Positions 8,037 to 15,729 of a stretch of 59,015 nt of DNA are shown piece by piece. The stretch spans positions 1 through 59,015 of the forward strand of contig RXJV01000093.1 in the NCBI GenBank assembly GCA_003963075.1, written 5' to 3'. The translations under genes were made by a program, and so were the position numbers. The DNA comes from Burkholderiales bacterium. GTDB lineage: Bacteria > Pseudomonadota > Gammaproteobacteria > Burkholderiales > Burkholderiaceae_C. The notes below the pieces were generated by a model, which searched no databases, had not been told where the DNA came from, and was given only the letters and a program-made list of their open reading frames with translations. Position 1 is the first letter of the stretch, and each line of letters starts with the position of its first letter.

Positions 8037-10163
8037 TTGATGAAGCTCACCCTGTCCGCACTCGCCCTTGCCGCCCTGTTCGCCACCAGCGCCCAGGGCC
8101 AATCGATCAGCTACCCCGTCACCCGCAAGGTCGACCAGGTCGACGCCTATCACGACACCGCGGTGGCCGACCCCTACCGCTGGCTGGAGGACGACAACAG
8201 CGCCGACACCAAGGCCTGGGTCGTGCAGCAGAACGAGGTCACCGACAAATTCCTCGCCGCCATGCCGCAGCGCCTGCCGGTGCGCAAGCTCTACACCGAG
8301 CTCTATGACTTCGAAAAGTTCGGCATCCCCTTCCGCGAGGGCAAGCGCTATTTCTGGACCCACAACAGCGGCTTGCAGCCCCAGAGCGTGCTCTACACGG
8401 CCACCTCGCTGAAGGACGCGCCGCAGGTGGCGCTCGACCCCAACACGCTGAGCAAGGACGGCACGGTGGCCTTGAGCGGCGTCGCGCCCTCGCGTGACGG
8501 CAAGCTGCTGGCCTATGGCGTGGCCGGCGCCGGCTCCGACTGGCAGACCTGGAGGGTGCGCGATCTCGCCACCGGCCAGGACCTGCCGGACACCATCGAA
8601 TGGGTCAAGTTCAGCAGCGCCGCCTGGACCGCCGATGGCAAGGGCTTCTTCTACGCCCGCTTCGATGCCCCCAAGGAGGGCGAGGCGCTCAAGGGCTCCA
8701 ACTACTTCCAGAAGCTCTACTACCACCGCCTGGGCACTCCGCAGGCCGAGGACGTCCTCGTCGCCGAGAACCGCGATGACAAGGAATGGCGCTTCGGCAC
8801 CGAGGTGTCCGACGATGGCCGCTTGCTGCTGATCAGCGTCGTGAAAAGCGGCAGCAAGAACGGCCTGATGGTGCTGCCGCTGCCGCAGGGCGCGTTTGCC
8901 GGCGGCAAGCCGCAGCCGGTCACGCTGCAGTTCGACGCGCAGTACCGCCCGGTCGCGGTGCTGGGTGACAAGATCATCGTCAAGACCGACCGGGACGCGC
9001 CCCGCGGTCGCCTGGTGGCCATCGACCTGAAGAACCCGGCCCCGGCCGCGTGGAAGACCCTGGTCGCCGAAGGCCCTGATGCGATGACCGGCGCCTCGGC
9101 CGTTGGCGGCCGCTTCCTGCTGAGCTATCTGCATGACGCCGCGACCTTGGTGCGCGTGCATGCCGCCGACGGCAAGCGCCTGGGCGAGGTCAAGCTGCCG
9201 GGCATCGGCACGGCCGGCGGCTTCGGTGGCCGCTGGGACGACAAGGACACCTTCTTCAGCTACACCAGCCTGACCGCGCCGACCGAGATCCACCGCTACG
9301 ACATCAGGACCGGCAAGGTCGAGCTGTTCAAGGCGCCCAAGACCGCCTTCAACACCGACGAGTTCGAAACCCGCCGCGAGTTCGTCACCAGCAAGGACGG
9401 CACGCGCTTCCCGATCTTCATCGCCGCCAAGAAGGGTCTCAAGCTTGACGGCCGCAACCCCACGCTGCTCTACGGCTACGGCGGCTTCAACATCTCCACC
9501 ACCCCCACCTACGGCGTCACCGCGGCGACCTGGCTCAAGATGGGCGGCGTCTATGTCATCGCGTCCATCCGTGGCGGCGGTGAATACGGCTCCGCCTGGC
9601 ACGATGCCGGCACCCAGCTGAAGAAGCAGAACGTCTTCGACGACTTCATCGCCGCCGGCGAATGGCTGGTCAAGAACAACATCGCCAGCCCGGCCACGCT
9701 GGCCATCAACGGCGGCAGCAATGGCGGCCTGCTGGTGGGCGCGGTCACCAACCAGCGCCCGGAGCTGTTCGCTGCGGCGGTGCCGCAGGTGGGCGTGATG
9801 GACATGCTGCGCTACCAGAACTTCACGATCGGCTGGGCCTGGGCCACCGACTACGGCACCAGCGACAACGCCGAGATGTTCAAGGCCCTGTACGCCTACT
9901 CGCCGCTGCACAACATCAGGAGCGGCGTGAAATACCCGGCCGTGCTCATCACCACCGGCGACCACGACGACCGCGTCGTGCCGGCGCACAGCTTCAAATA
10001 CGCCGCCACGCTGCAGGCCGCCGACACCGGCCCGGCACCCAAGCTGATCCGCATCGAGACCAACGCCGGCCATGGCGCGGGCAAGCCCACCGCCAAGATC
10101 ATCGAGGAGCGCAGCGACATCCTGGCCTTCATCGCGAACACGATGAAGCTCGAAGTCAAGTGA
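8037..10163 (+). CDS. Prolyl oligopeptidase family serine peptidase (S9A), exported
   Basis: This 708-aa peptidase cleaves short peptides after proline or related residues. It has an N-terminal signal peptide (about 1-22, ending SAQG), a beta-propeller domain starting with DPYRWLEDDNSADTKAWVVQQN, and a C-terminal alpha/beta hydrolase domain. Catalytic elements: Ser561 in NGGSNGGLL, the DHDD motif at 642-645 and His679 in NAGHGAG. The RGGGEYG motif of the family is present. The start is one of two adjacent ATGs (8037, 8040). Periplasmic location is inferred from the signal. The stop overlaps the start of the following acetyltransferase. Confidence 0.94.
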   Translation: MMKLTLSALALAALFATSAQGQSISYPVTRKVDQVDAYHDTAVADPYRWLEDDNSADTKAWVVQQNEVTDKFLAAMPQRLPVRKLYTELYDFEKFGIPFREGKRYFWTHNSGLQPQSVLYTATSLKDAPQVALDPNTLSKDGTVALSGVAPSRDGKLLAYGVAGAGSDWQTWRVRDLATGQDLPDTIEWVKFSSAAWTADGKGFFYARFDAPKEGEALKGSNYFQKLYYHRLGTPQAEDVLVAENRDDKEWRFGTEVSDDGRLLLISVVKSGSKNGLMVLPLPQGAFAGGKPQPVTLQFDAQYRPVAVLGDKIIVKTDRDAPRGRLVAIDLKNPAPAAWKTLVAEGPDAMTGASAVGGRFLLSYLHDAATLVRVHAADGKRLGEVKLPGIGTAGGFGGRWDDKDTFFSYTSLTAPTEIHRYDIRTGKVELFKAPKTAFNTDEFETRREFVTSKDGTRFPIFIAAKKGLKLDGRNPTLLYGYGGFNISTTPTYGVTAATWLKMGGVYVIASIRGGGEYGSAWHDAGTQLKKQNVFDDFIAAGEWLVKNNIASPATLAINGGSNGGLLVGAVTNQRPELFAAAVPQVGVMDMLRYQNFTIGWAWATDYGTSDNAEMFKALYAYSPLHNIRSGVKYPAVLITTGDHDDRVVPAHSFKYAATLQAADTGPAPKLIRIETNAGHGAGKPTAKIIEERSDILAFIANTMKLEVK

Positions 10164-10606
10164 TGGCGGCGCTCGTTTTGCGCGACCTGGGCCTCGGCGA
10201 TGCCGACGCCCTGATCGCGCTCTACGAGCACCTGAACCCGGGTGACGCGCCGCCCTCGCCCGAGGCGGTGCGCGCCGTGTTCGGCCACCCGGGGCTGCGG
10301 CACTTTGGCGGGTTTGTCGATGGCGTGCTGGTGGCGAGCTGCAACCTGGCCGTCATCCCCAACCTCACCCGCGGTGGGCGGGCCTACGGCGTCATCGAGA
10401 ACGTCGTCACCGATGCCGCCTGCCGCGGCCAGGGCCATGGCCAGGCGCTCATCCGGCATGCCGTCGCGCAGGCCTGGGCGGCGGGCGCGTACAAGGTCGT
10501 GCTGACCACCAGCCGCAAGGACCCCGCCGTCTGGGCCTTCTACGAGCGCTGCGGCTTCGACAGCGGCGACAAGCGCGCCTTCGTGATCCGCCGGCCTGTG
10601 GGCTGA
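10163..10606 (+). CDS. GNAT family N-acetyltransferase
   Basis: This 147-aa protein of GNAT fold has the acetyl-CoA loop in DAACRGQGHGQALIRHAV, preceded by the YGVIENVVTD strand and followed by YKVVLTTSRKDPAVWAFYERCGF. The substrate is unknown. ATG 10163 overlaps the stop codon of the peptidase (TGATG), so translation is coupled with it; a functional link with peptide or amino-acid metabolism is only suggested by that coupling. Confidence 0.88.
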   Translation: MAALVLRDLGLGDADALIALYEHLNPGDAPPSPEAVRAVFGHPGLRHFGGFVDGVLVASCNLAVIPNLTRGGRAYGVIENVVTDAACRGQGHGQALIRHAVAQAWAAGAYKVVLTTSRKDPAVWAFYERCGFDSGDKRAFVIRRPVG

Positions 10607-10621
10607 GGCGTTAGCCGCGGC

Positions 10622-11950
10622 TCAGAAGTTCACCGCCTTGGTCTTCATGCCGCGCGCCACCAGCGTCGCGTTGATCAGCTGCGCCTGCTCGCGGCTGGCA
10701 AAGGGCCAGACCGTCGCGCGCCAGCCTTCCGGGGTCTGGATCACATCGGCCTGCAGCGCCTGCGGGTCGCCATGCACGCCGGCCAGGCCGGCCTTCATCC
10801 GCGCCAGCAGGGCCTCGGCCTCGGCCTTGCTGCCCGGCGGCCCCACCAGCGCCACCACCGTCTGCCCCGACTTGGAGGCCATCCGCGCCAACAAGGGGTC
10901 GGCGGGCAGCGGGCGGCTCAGGTCCGCCGCGGGCTCGGGCTTGTTGCCGGCCTCGGGGCCGGGCCGCTTGCCTGCGGCCGAGGCCGGGCCGGCCGCCTGG
11001 GCGGCGGCGGGCTTGCCGCTGCGCAGCAATGGCGGGCGCTCGATGCCGTCGACCCGCTGCACCAGCCGAGGCCGGATGTCCGGGGCCGCCGAGGCGCCGC
11101 CCTCCGGCTCCGGCGCGCTCGCGGGAGGCTGACCGGCCTCGCCCGGCGATGATGCTGGCGATGATGCCGCCATCGCTGCCGGCATGGATGCCGCCGCCGA
11201 CGCGGCCTCGGCGGCTGCCGCCGTGCTGGCTGCCGCGGCGGGCGCCGCCGCCGAGGCCGGCAGCGGCGCCGAAGCCGGCCGGCCGGAGCCATCGGCGGGC
11301 GACGCCTGCGGCGCGGCAGGTGCCCGCGCGTCCGACCAGAGCAGGAGGCCGAGGCCGCCCGCGGCCAGGGACAGCACGCCGGCCGCGGCGCCCAGGCGCA
11401 GCGGGTCCCAGATGCGCCGCCCGATGATCTGCGACGGAATGCCCCGCCCGGCCAGCAGGCGGCTGCGACCCGCCTTGGCGTCGATGGCCGCGGTCATCAG
11501 GTACAGCTCGAAGGGCCAGCCTTCGTGTTTGCCGGCCTCGGCCTCGTCGATGACGACCACGCGCCAGGGCCGGGTCTCGGGCGCCGCGGGGGGCTCGCTG
11601 AACCCATGCTCCAGCGCGAATCGCTCGACCCGGGCCGGGCTCAGGCCGGGCAGGAACTTTTCGTTGAAGGCCCGCCACTGCGTGCGCGGGCGCCGGTTCA
11701 GGCGCCGCATCAGGCCCGCCATCCGCTGCATCAGCAGGGCGCCGCGCGACGGCGGCGTGTGCTCGTGGATCGCATCAAACGCGCTGACCACATCGGTCAG
11801 CACCGGCTCGACCACGCCGCTGGCCTGCGCCGACGCGCGCACGAAGGGCAGGGCCACCACGCCGATGCTGTGCACCTCGTCCACGCGCACGCGCCGCGCG
11901 AGCGGATGACGGTTGTGCCAGTCGACGATCTGTTCGGCGAGACGCTCCAT
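10622..11950 (-). CDS. SPOR-domain-like protein with conserved N-terminal cytoplasmic region
   Basis: This 442-aa protein has three parts. Residues 1-~180 are a charged, probably cytoplasmic domain I do not recognise, with FNEKFLPGLSPARVERFALEHGF. A single transmembrane helix follows at about 185-205 (LGAAAGVLSLAAGGLGLLLW), then a long Ala/Pro/Ser-rich periplasmic linker. The C-terminal ~80 residues look like a SPOR fold (VVALVGPPGSKAEAEALLARMK, GWRATVWPFASREQAQLINATL). SPOR domains bind denuded peptidoglycan at division sites; that this one does is inferred. It is the last gene of a minus-strand set with the esterase and a GNAT. Confidence 0.7.
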   Translation of the reverse strand: MERLAEQIVDWHNRHPLARRVRVDEVHSIGVVALPFVRASAQASGVVEPVLTDVVSAFDAIHEHTPPSRGALLMQRMAGLMRRLNRRPRTQWRAFNEKFLPGLSPARVERFALEHGFSEPPAAPETRPWRVVVIDEAEAGKHEGWPFELYLMTAAIDAKAGRSRLLAGRGIPSQIIGRRIWDPLRLGAAAGVLSLAAGGLGLLLWSDARAPAAPQASPADGSGRPASAPLPASAAAPAAAASTAAAAEAASAAASMPAAMAASSPASSPGEAGQPPASAPEPEGGASAAPDIRPRLVQRVDGIERPPLLRSGKPAAAQAAGPASAAGKRPGPEAGNKPEPAADLSRPLPADPLLARMASKSGQTVVALVGPPGSKAEAEALLARMKAGLAGVHGDPQALQADVIQTPEGWRATVWPFASREQAQLINATLVARGMKTKAVNF

Positions 11951-12008
11951 GACTTGTTGATCTTCGTTGAACGGTGCCGCCCCTCGCGGCAGGAACAGCG
12001 GCTGGAAC

Positions 12009-12668
12009 TCAGCCCAGTTGCTTCAGCAGCCAGGCATTCAGGTCGGCGATTTCTTCCATGCAGACCGAGTGCGGCATCGGGTAGTCATGCCACTCGACCT
12101 CGTGGCCCAGTGCGCGCAGCGCATCGCGGCTGGCCGTGCCGCGGGCCGGCACGACGATGTCGTCCTGCGTGCCGTGCGCCAGGAAGACCGGCAGATCGGC
12201 ATTGGCCGGCGAACGCTCAGCCGCCGTCGTGCCGGCAAGCGGCAGATAGCCCGACAGGCCCACTGCGCCGGCCAGCCGTTCGGGGTAGCGCAGCGCCGTC
12301 ATCAACGCCATCGCACAGCCCTGCGAAAAGCCCATCAGCACGACACGCTGTGCCGGCACGCCGCGCTCGCGCTCGCGGTCCACCAGGGCCGCGATGGCCG
12401 CCTGCGAGGCCCGCAGGCCAGCCTCGTCCTCGCGCCTGACGAGGTCGGCGCCGAGGATGTCGTACCAGGCCCGCATCACATAGCCGCCGTTGATCGTCAC
12501 CGGCCGTTCCGGCGCATGCGGGAACACATAGCGCACCGGCCCGATGGTGCGCAGGTCCAGCTCGCCACAGATGGGCACGAAGTCATGCCCGTCGGCGCCC
12601 AAACCGTGCAACACGATGATGGCCGTGCGCGGGTTGGGGGCGGTCTCGATCTCATGGGTTGGCAGCAT
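12009..12668 (-). CDS. Alpha/beta hydrolase, phospholipase/carboxylesterase family
   Basis: This 219-aa serine hydrolase belongs to the carboxylesterase/acyl-protein thioesterase-like family. It has the opening LHGLGADGHDF, the nucleophile elbow GFSQG with Ser116, Asp169/170 in HGTQDD and His200 in MPHSV. The frame extends 15 codons further upstream, but that stretch overlaps the preceding GNAT gene; ATG 12668 gives the usual start (MLPTHEIETAPNPRTAIIVL) and overlaps the GNAT stop by 17 bases. The natural substrate is unknown. Confidence 0.9.
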   Translation of the reverse strand: MLPTHEIETAPNPRTAIIVLHGLGADGHDFVPICGELDLRTIGPVRYVFPHAPERPVTINGGYVMRAWYDILGADLVRREDEAGLRASQAAIAALVDRERERGVPAQRVVLMGFSQGCAMALMTALRYPERLAGAVGLSGYLPLAGTTAAERSPANADLPVFLAHGTQDDIVVPARGTASRDALRALGHEVEWHDYPMPHSVCMEEIADLNAWLLKQLG

Positions 12669-13110
12669 GGGGTTTCCAGTCTTCAAGGCGCAGTTCAAAG
12701 CGTTTGTCGCCATGGGCGTCCAGGCCTTCGGCCAGCGGCCGCCAGCCGGCCCGGCGGTAGAAGGCCTCGGCGCGGGAGTCGGGCTGCGTGCCCAGGTCCA
12801 GCCGGCGGTGGCCCTGGGCGAACAGCCAGTCCACCATCACATCGTGCAGCAGGCGGCCGTAACCGCGGCCGTGCAGTGCCGGGTCCACGAACATCGCCCA
12901 GATGTGGCCGTCGCGCGCGTCGCCGATCGAGAAGCCGGCGATGCGGCCGGGCGCCAGCTCGATCACCCAGCCGCGGCCGTGGTCTTCCAGGTAGGCATGA
13001 AGCTCGGCGTCCGTGATGCGGCCGGGCGTGAGGGTGTTTTCGGTGACGGCGTAGCGCACGCGCCAGAGCTCGGGCGTGTCGTCGCGGGTGGCTTGTCGAA
13101 GCAGGGACAT
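12652..13110 (-). CDS. GNAT family N-acetyltransferase
   Basis: This 152-aa acetyltransferase starts MSLLRQATRDDTPELWRVRY, a normal GNAT N-terminus, so ATG 13110 is preferred over an upstream ATG at 13164. The acetyl-CoA-binding segment reads ALHGRGYGRLLHDVMVDWLFAQG, followed by FYRRAGW. It also has IWAMFVDPALHGRG, the typical beta-4/alpha-3 region. The substrate is unknown. It is first in a minus-strand set with the esterase and the SPOR protein, and divergent from the histidine phosphatase. Confidence 0.86.
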   Translation of the reverse strand: MSLLRQATRDDTPELWRVRYAVTENTLTPGRITDAELHAYLEDHGRGWVIELAPGRIAGFSIGDARDGHIWAMFVDPALHGRGYGRLLHDVMVDWLFAQGHRRLDLGTQPDSRAEAFYRRAGWRPLAEGLDAHGDKRFELRLEDWKPHAANP

Positions 13111-13162
13111 CGCGTCATTGTCGCGACAGCCGGCACCGCGCAGGCCGAGCATCATGCGCGGC

Positions 13163-13834
13163 ATGGGAAGCCTCTACCTTGTCCGCCACGGCCAGGCCAG
13201 CTTTGGCGCGGCCGACTACGACCAGCTCAGCGCCACCGGCCGTGCGCAATGCCGCCACCTCGGCGCCTACTGGCAGGCGCGGGGGCAGCGCTTCGACGCG
13301 GTGTTCATCGGCACGCTGCGCCGGCATGCGCAGTCGCTGGCGGCTCTGGTCGAGGGCTATGGCGAGGACCTGCCTGCCACCGCGCTGCCGGGCCTGAACG
13401 AGTACGACAGCGAGGCGGTGGTGCGCGCCATCCACCCCGGGCCACTGGCGCCGCCGCGCGATGCCGAGACGGTGAAGCAGCACTTCCGGTTGCTGCGCCA
13501 GGGCCTGCTGGCCTGGATGGCCGGCGAAACCGCCCCGGCGGGCATGCCCTCGCATGCCGCGTTCGCAGCCGGCGTGGCCGATGCGCTCGACCGCGTGCGG
13601 GCCGTCGGCGTGGGCCGCCAGGTGCTGATCGTCTCCAGCGGCGGCCCGATCGCCACGGCCGTGGCCCAGGTGCTGGCCTGCCCGCCGGAGACCTTCGTCG
13701 AGCTCAACCTGCGCATCCGCAACTCGGCCGTCACCGAGTTCGCGTTCAACCCCAAGCGCCACCACCTCGTCAGCTTCAATGTGCTGCCGCACCTGGACAC
13801 GCAGGACACGCGGGGCTTGATCACGCACGCTTGA
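13163..13834 (+). CDS. Histidine phosphatase superfamily protein
   Basis: This 223-aa protein carries the phosphoglycerate-mutase-like phosphohistidine motif at its start (LYLVRHGQASFG) and a second catalytic region with VSSGGPIATAVAQ. The more usual second-His motif (SHG) is SSGG here, so one catalytic position appears altered and activity is uncertain. ATG 13163 puts the RHG motif near residue 9, as normal; ATG 13154 is an alternative. It is divergent from the GNAT gene, and the methyltransferase follows 14 bp after its stop. The substrate cannot be told from sequence. Confidence 0.85.
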   Translation: MGSLYLVRHGQASFGAADYDQLSATGRAQCRHLGAYWQARGQRFDAVFIGTLRRHAQSLAALVEGYGEDLPATALPGLNEYDSEAVVRAIHPGPLAPPRDAETVKQHFRLLRQGLLAWMAGETAPAGMPSHAAFAAGVADALDRVRAVGVGRQVLIVSSGGPIATAVAQVLACPPETFVELNLRIRNSAVTEFAFNPKRHHLVSFNVLPHLDTQDTRGLITHA

Positions 13835-13848
13835 GACAATCCGGCTCG

Positions 13849-15087
13849 ATGTTCACGAGCCTGATCACCCCGCCCCCCGCCGCCACCGCGCCCGCGCACG
13901 AGCGCTTTCTGCACCTGGTGCGCCTGGCGTTGGCCAGCGGCCAGTTCGGCAAGCTGCTGCTGTCGGGGCCGGTCGCTGACGACCAGGATGTCGAGCGGCT
14001 GACCGTGCGGGCCATCGAGCTGCGCGGCGAGCCCTGCTTGAGCTTCCTGTGGCGCCACCGCACCAAGGACATCACCAAGAACCATGCGCCCGAGGCCGGC
14101 CTGGCCGAGCTGGCCGCGCTGCTCGGTGCGCGCTTTCGCAATGCCCATCTGCACACGGCCGCCGAGGAGGTGCAGTTCGCGGTCAGCCGCAAGGGCCGCG
14201 AAACGCTGCGGGTGACGCGCGTCGAGGCGGCCGCCGAGGCGCCCGCCCCGGCGGCGCACGACAAGGCCAAGCACCGGCCGCTGGAGATGGCCCACCCCGT
14301 GTGGGCGGCGCTGGGGCTCACGCATCTCGTCAAGGGCGAACCGGCGCTGGTGCCGGCGATGGCGCGCAAATGGAAGCAGATCAACCGCTTCGTCGAGATC
14401 CTGTCGGCCGCGGTCGACGAGGCCGGCTTGACCGGCCCGGTGCGCGTGGCCGACTTCGGCTCGGGCAAGGGCTATCTGACCTTTGCGGTACACGACTGGC
14501 TGCAGGCCCAGGGCCTGGCGCCGCGCGTCACCGGCATCGAGCTGCGCGACGACATGGTCAGGCTGTGCAATGCCGTCATCGAGGGTGAGCACTTGAGCGG
14601 CATCCGCTTCGACCAGGGCGATGTGCGCACCCAGGCCGTGCAGCCGCTGGACGTGATGATCGCGCTGCACGCCTGCGACATCGCCACCGACCATGCCCTG
14701 CACGTGGGCCTGCAGAGCGGCGCGCGCATCATCATGAGCTCGCCCTGCTGCCACAAGGAGCTGCGCCCGCAGATGACGCTGCCGGCGGTGCTGCGGCCCA
14801 TGCTCCAACACGGCATCCACCTCGGCCAGGAGGCCGAGATGGTGACCGACTCGCTGCGCGCCCTGCTGCTGGAGAGCCAGGGCTACCGCACCCAGGTGTT
14901 CGAGTTCATCGCGCTGGAGCACACCAGCAAGAACAAGATGATCCTGGCGGTGAAGACGCAAGGCCCCGCCGCCGAGGCCCTGGCCGCGCGCCGGCCCGAG
15001 CTGCTCGCGCAGATCGCCGAGATCAAGCGCTTCTACGGGTTGCGGGAGCAGCGGCTGGAACAGTTGCTGGTCGCGCCAGCAGCCTGA
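13849..15087 (+). CDS. SAM-dependent methyltransferase (Methyltransf_32-like)
   Basis: This 412-aa protein has a variable N-terminal domain (1-~150) and a class I methyltransferase domain with SAM motif I as VADFGSGKGYLTFAV, followed by GIELRDDMV and IALHACDIATDHAL. The SSPCCHKEL segment is characteristic of the Methyltransf_32 family, whose members include RNA-modifying enzymes. The frame is open far upstream, but that part is antisense to other genes; ATG 13849 is 15 bases after the phosphatase stop codon. The actual substrate is unknown. Confidence 0.88.
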   Translation: MFTSLITPPPAATAPAHERFLHLVRLALASGQFGKLLLSGPVADDQDVERLTVRAIELRGEPCLSFLWRHRTKDITKNHAPEAGLAELAALLGARFRNAHLHTAAEEVQFAVSRKGRETLRVTRVEAAAEAPAPAAHDKAKHRPLEMAHPVWAALGLTHLVKGEPALVPAMARKWKQINRFVEILSAAVDEAGLTGPVRVADFGSGKGYLTFAVHDWLQAQGLAPRVTGIELRDDMVRLCNAVIEGEHLSGIRFDQGDVRTQAVQPLDVMIALHACDIATDHALHVGLQSGARIIMSSPCCHKELRPQMTLPAVLRPMLQHGIHLGQEAEMVTDSLRALLLESQGYRTQVFEFIALEHTSKNKMILAVKTQGPAAEALAARRPELLAQIAEIKRFYGLREQRLEQLLVAPAA

Positions 15088-15102
15088 ACCGCGGCTCAGG
15101 CT
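15081..15102. terminator. Hairpin between convergent genes
   Basis: A 7-bp inverted repeat, AGCCTGA (15081-15087) and TCAGGCT (15096-15102), begins at the methyltransferase stop and lies before the convergent PEP-CTERM gene end. No T-run follows on either strand, so termination is only suggested by the position. Confidence 0.4.
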
Positions 15103-15121
15103 GCGTGGCCGCGACGCACGC

Positions 15122-15700
15122 TCAGCGCTTGCTGCGGCGCTGGGCGGCACCCAGGGCCAGCAGGCCTGTGAGCAGCAGCATCCAGTGGGCCGGTTCAGGC
15201 ACGAGAGCCGCCTGCTCGACGCCGCTCAGGTGCAGGCTCCAGAAGCCGCCCTTCTGGTCGTTCTTGTTGATGTCGTAGCCCGGCTGGTTCCAGACTGCTA
15301 GCGCGATGGGATCGGCGTTGTCGTACGCGAAGCCCTGGGCCAGCGTCGTGCCGATGGCGTCGTTAGAGCTGGCATCGAGCACGAGGCGGTAGCTGCCGGC
15401 CGACAGGGCGGTGAACTGCAGGCCGGCGTCGTAGAAGCCGGCTGCGGCGTCAATGGCGCTGCCGCCATCGTTGTCGGCGTTGACGATGGTGCCGCCGCTG
15501 GCAAGGAAGACCTGTGGGTCGAAGTTCAGGCCGGACTGCCAGGAATCGGTCCACAGGCTGACGCTGCTGCCAGCCGCGACGCTGAAGTCGACGATGACGA
15601 GGTCCTTCTGATTGACGATGTTGCCGGAGAAGTTGTAGAGCGCAGCCTGGGCGCTGAAGGACAGCGCGGCGAGTGCGAGCGAGACGATGGTCTTGGTCAT
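15122..15700 (-). CDS. PEP-CTERM sorting-domain protein
   Basis: This 192-aa exported protein has a signal peptide ending FSAQA and a C-terminal PEP-CTERM anchor: VPEP, a hydrophobic helix (WMLLLTGLLALGAA) and a basic end QRRSKR. Such proteins are recognised and cut by an exosortase, usually encoded elsewhere; none is in this window. The middle is a beta-rich domain with SAGSYRLVLDASSNDAIGT, similar in style to other PEP-CTERM proteins, with no enzymatic motif. ATG 15700 is chosen because it begins the signal peptide. It lies 29 bp downstream of phoD on the same strand and could be co-transcribed with it. Confidence 0.88.
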   Translation of the reverse strand: MTKTIVSLALAALSFSAQAALYNFSGNIVNQKDLVIVDFSVAAGSSVSLWTDSWQSGLNFDPQVFLASGGTIVNADNDGGSAIDAAAGFYDAGLQFTALSAGSYRLVLDASSNDAIGTTLAQGFAYDNADPIALAVWNQPGYDINKNDQKGGFWSLHLSGVEQAALVPEPAHWMLLLTGLLALGAAQRRSKR

Positions 15701-15729
15701 GATGTTTCCGTGTGCCTTGCAGGTGAGGA

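Noticed and set aside
6663-10073. 1136-aa open frame on the minus strand
   Set aside because: Antisense to argJ and the prolyl oligopeptidase, which both carry complete catalytic motifs; high GC keeps antisense frames open. Composition (Gly/Arg/His/Ala-rich) is typical of a shadow.
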